Assembly (NCBI GenBank): GCA_963776565.1
Contig: CAVZNF010000006.1
Span: forward strand, 62,001-126,000
DNA from: GMQP-bins7 sp963776565
GTDB taxonomy: Bacteria; Actinomycetota; Thermoleophilia; Gaiellales; Gaiellaceae
DNA: 64,000 bases
Direction: 5' to 3'
A program made the translations under genes and the position numbers. Position 1 is the stretch's first letter. Each line of letters opens with the position of its first letter. Of this stretch, positions 63,588 to 64,000 are shown piece by piece. The notes beneath the pieces are model-generated. The model ran no database searches, was not told the origin of the DNA, and saw nothing but the letters and a program-made list of their open reading frames with translations.

Positions 63588-64000
63588 GTGAGAAAAGTGC
63601 TGCTGATCGGGGCCGCGTGGGCGCTGCTGCAGGCGTGCTCTTGCTCGTCGCCGGGTGCAACGGAGGCACCTCGAGCACGACCGCTTCGCCCGTCGATTCG
63701 GCGCCGCCGACCTGCCCGAACGAGTGGAAGGCCGGCTGGCAGCAGCTCGCGAACAAGATCAAGGCGCCGGTGTACTGCCCGTCGTGGTTGCCACAGCCGC
63801 TCGACGGTCGCTTCGACGGCGTGTTCAACGGGCAGACCGTCGATCCCGACCGCTCGTATCTCATCAAGTTCCTGTGGTTCGAGCCCGGGCTTCCGGGTGG
63901 CCCTCAAGAGGTGCACGTGGTCCTTCGCGGGCAGCCGGGCAACCCGCGAATACCGGCCTGCGACAACTCGACGGTCGAGGGTGGGACGGTCATTCACCAC
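63588..64000 (+). CDS. Lipoprotein of unknown function, partial, one frameshift
   Basis: The gene runs off the right edge. GTG 63588 follows GAGGGAG at 63574-63580. It starts a signal peptide (RKVLLIGAAWALL); the frame then moves by the equivalent of one missing base near 63630 and gives AGVLLLVAGCNGG, a good lipobox with the lipidated cysteine. The mature part begins with a Ser/Thr-rich spacer, then PTCPNEWKAGWQQLANKIKA, VYCPSWLPQPLDGRFDG and FLWFEPGLPGGPQEVHVVLR. No family recognised. The opposite-strand ORF across this region is a shadow. Confidence 0.7.
   Translation, partial: MRKVLLIGAAWALLQACSCSSPGATEAPRARPLRPSIRRRRPARTSGRPAGSSSRTRSRRRCTARRGCHSRSTVASTACSTGRPSIPTARISSSSCGSSPGFRVALKRCTWSFAGSRATREYRPATTRRSRVGRSFT

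Noticed and set aside
63263..64000. 245-codon minus-strand ORF at the right end
   Set aside because: It crosses the tRNA-Leu and the end of pfkA and is low-complexity. The plus-strand lipoprotein reading has a lipobox and consistent composition.

Overview
The window is high-GC bacterial chromosome, packed with genes on both strands, and looks like an uncultured or lightly studied actinobacterium, most likely class Thermoleophilia (Gaiellales/Solirubrobacterales-like). This rests on the fused F420 synthase FbiC with two LLM-class (F420-type) oxidoreductases, the actinobacterial-type order comEA-comEC-holA-(rpsT)-murJ-lepA-hemW-hrcA-dnaJ-prmA-mtaB-yqeY-phoH-ybeY-dgkA-cdd-era, and many GTG/TTG starts. 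The placement is inferred from gene content; no database search was possible.

Layout. 1-7.5 kb: end of an FtsX-type permease, a family III CoA transferase, a DedA protein, a small membrane protein, a thioredoxin-domain (DUF255) protein, an LLM oxidoreductase and an M3 peptidase. 7.5-14 kb: an orphan branched-chain-type solute-binding protein, a histidine phosphatase, an APH-type kinase, a second LLM enzyme, an acyl-CoA dehydrogenase and a secreted metallophosphoesterase. 14-20 kb (minus strand): one tightly overlapped fatty-acid or acyl-CoA degradation operon (two acyl-CoA dehydrogenases, acyl-CoA ligase, enoyl-CoA hydratase, quinone-reductase-like enzyme, SDR), preceded by a cyclase-domain/NB-ARC-type regulator. 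22.6-27.5 kb: a complete branched-chain amino acid ABC operon (livGFHMK). 27.5-32 kb: a two-component system and two small exported proteins. 32-34.3 kb: fbiC. 34.4-57.9 kb: housekeeping core (lysA, leuS, competence, replication, translation GTPases, heat shock, RNA modification, era), then deoC and an aldehyde dehydrogenase pair. 58.8-64 kb: a secreted RTX/BNR protein, a TrpC-like protein, two tandem phosphofructokinases bracketed by an intact and a decayed tRNA-Leu(CAA), and the start of a lipoprotein gene.

Three window-wide patterns stand out. First, at least sixteen transcription-unit starts carry a TANNNT hexamer ending 6-9 bases before the start codon, which predicts that leaderless mRNA is the default here. 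A few genes, mostly for exported proteins, have a strong Shine-Dalgarno instead. Second, about 25 conserved genes or gene segments change reading frame inside otherwise well preserved protein sequence. Roughly four in five shifts equal one extra base, so I treat them as insertion errors in the assembly and annotate the genes as whole, with the approximate shift positions. Third, short perfect hairpins recur at regulatory points. The most interesting is a candidate attenuator before leuS, with a six-codon Leu-Leu leader ORF, a GNRA hairpin and the only hairpin with a six-T tract that I found. I found no CRISPR array, insertion sequence, prophage or obvious defence system.
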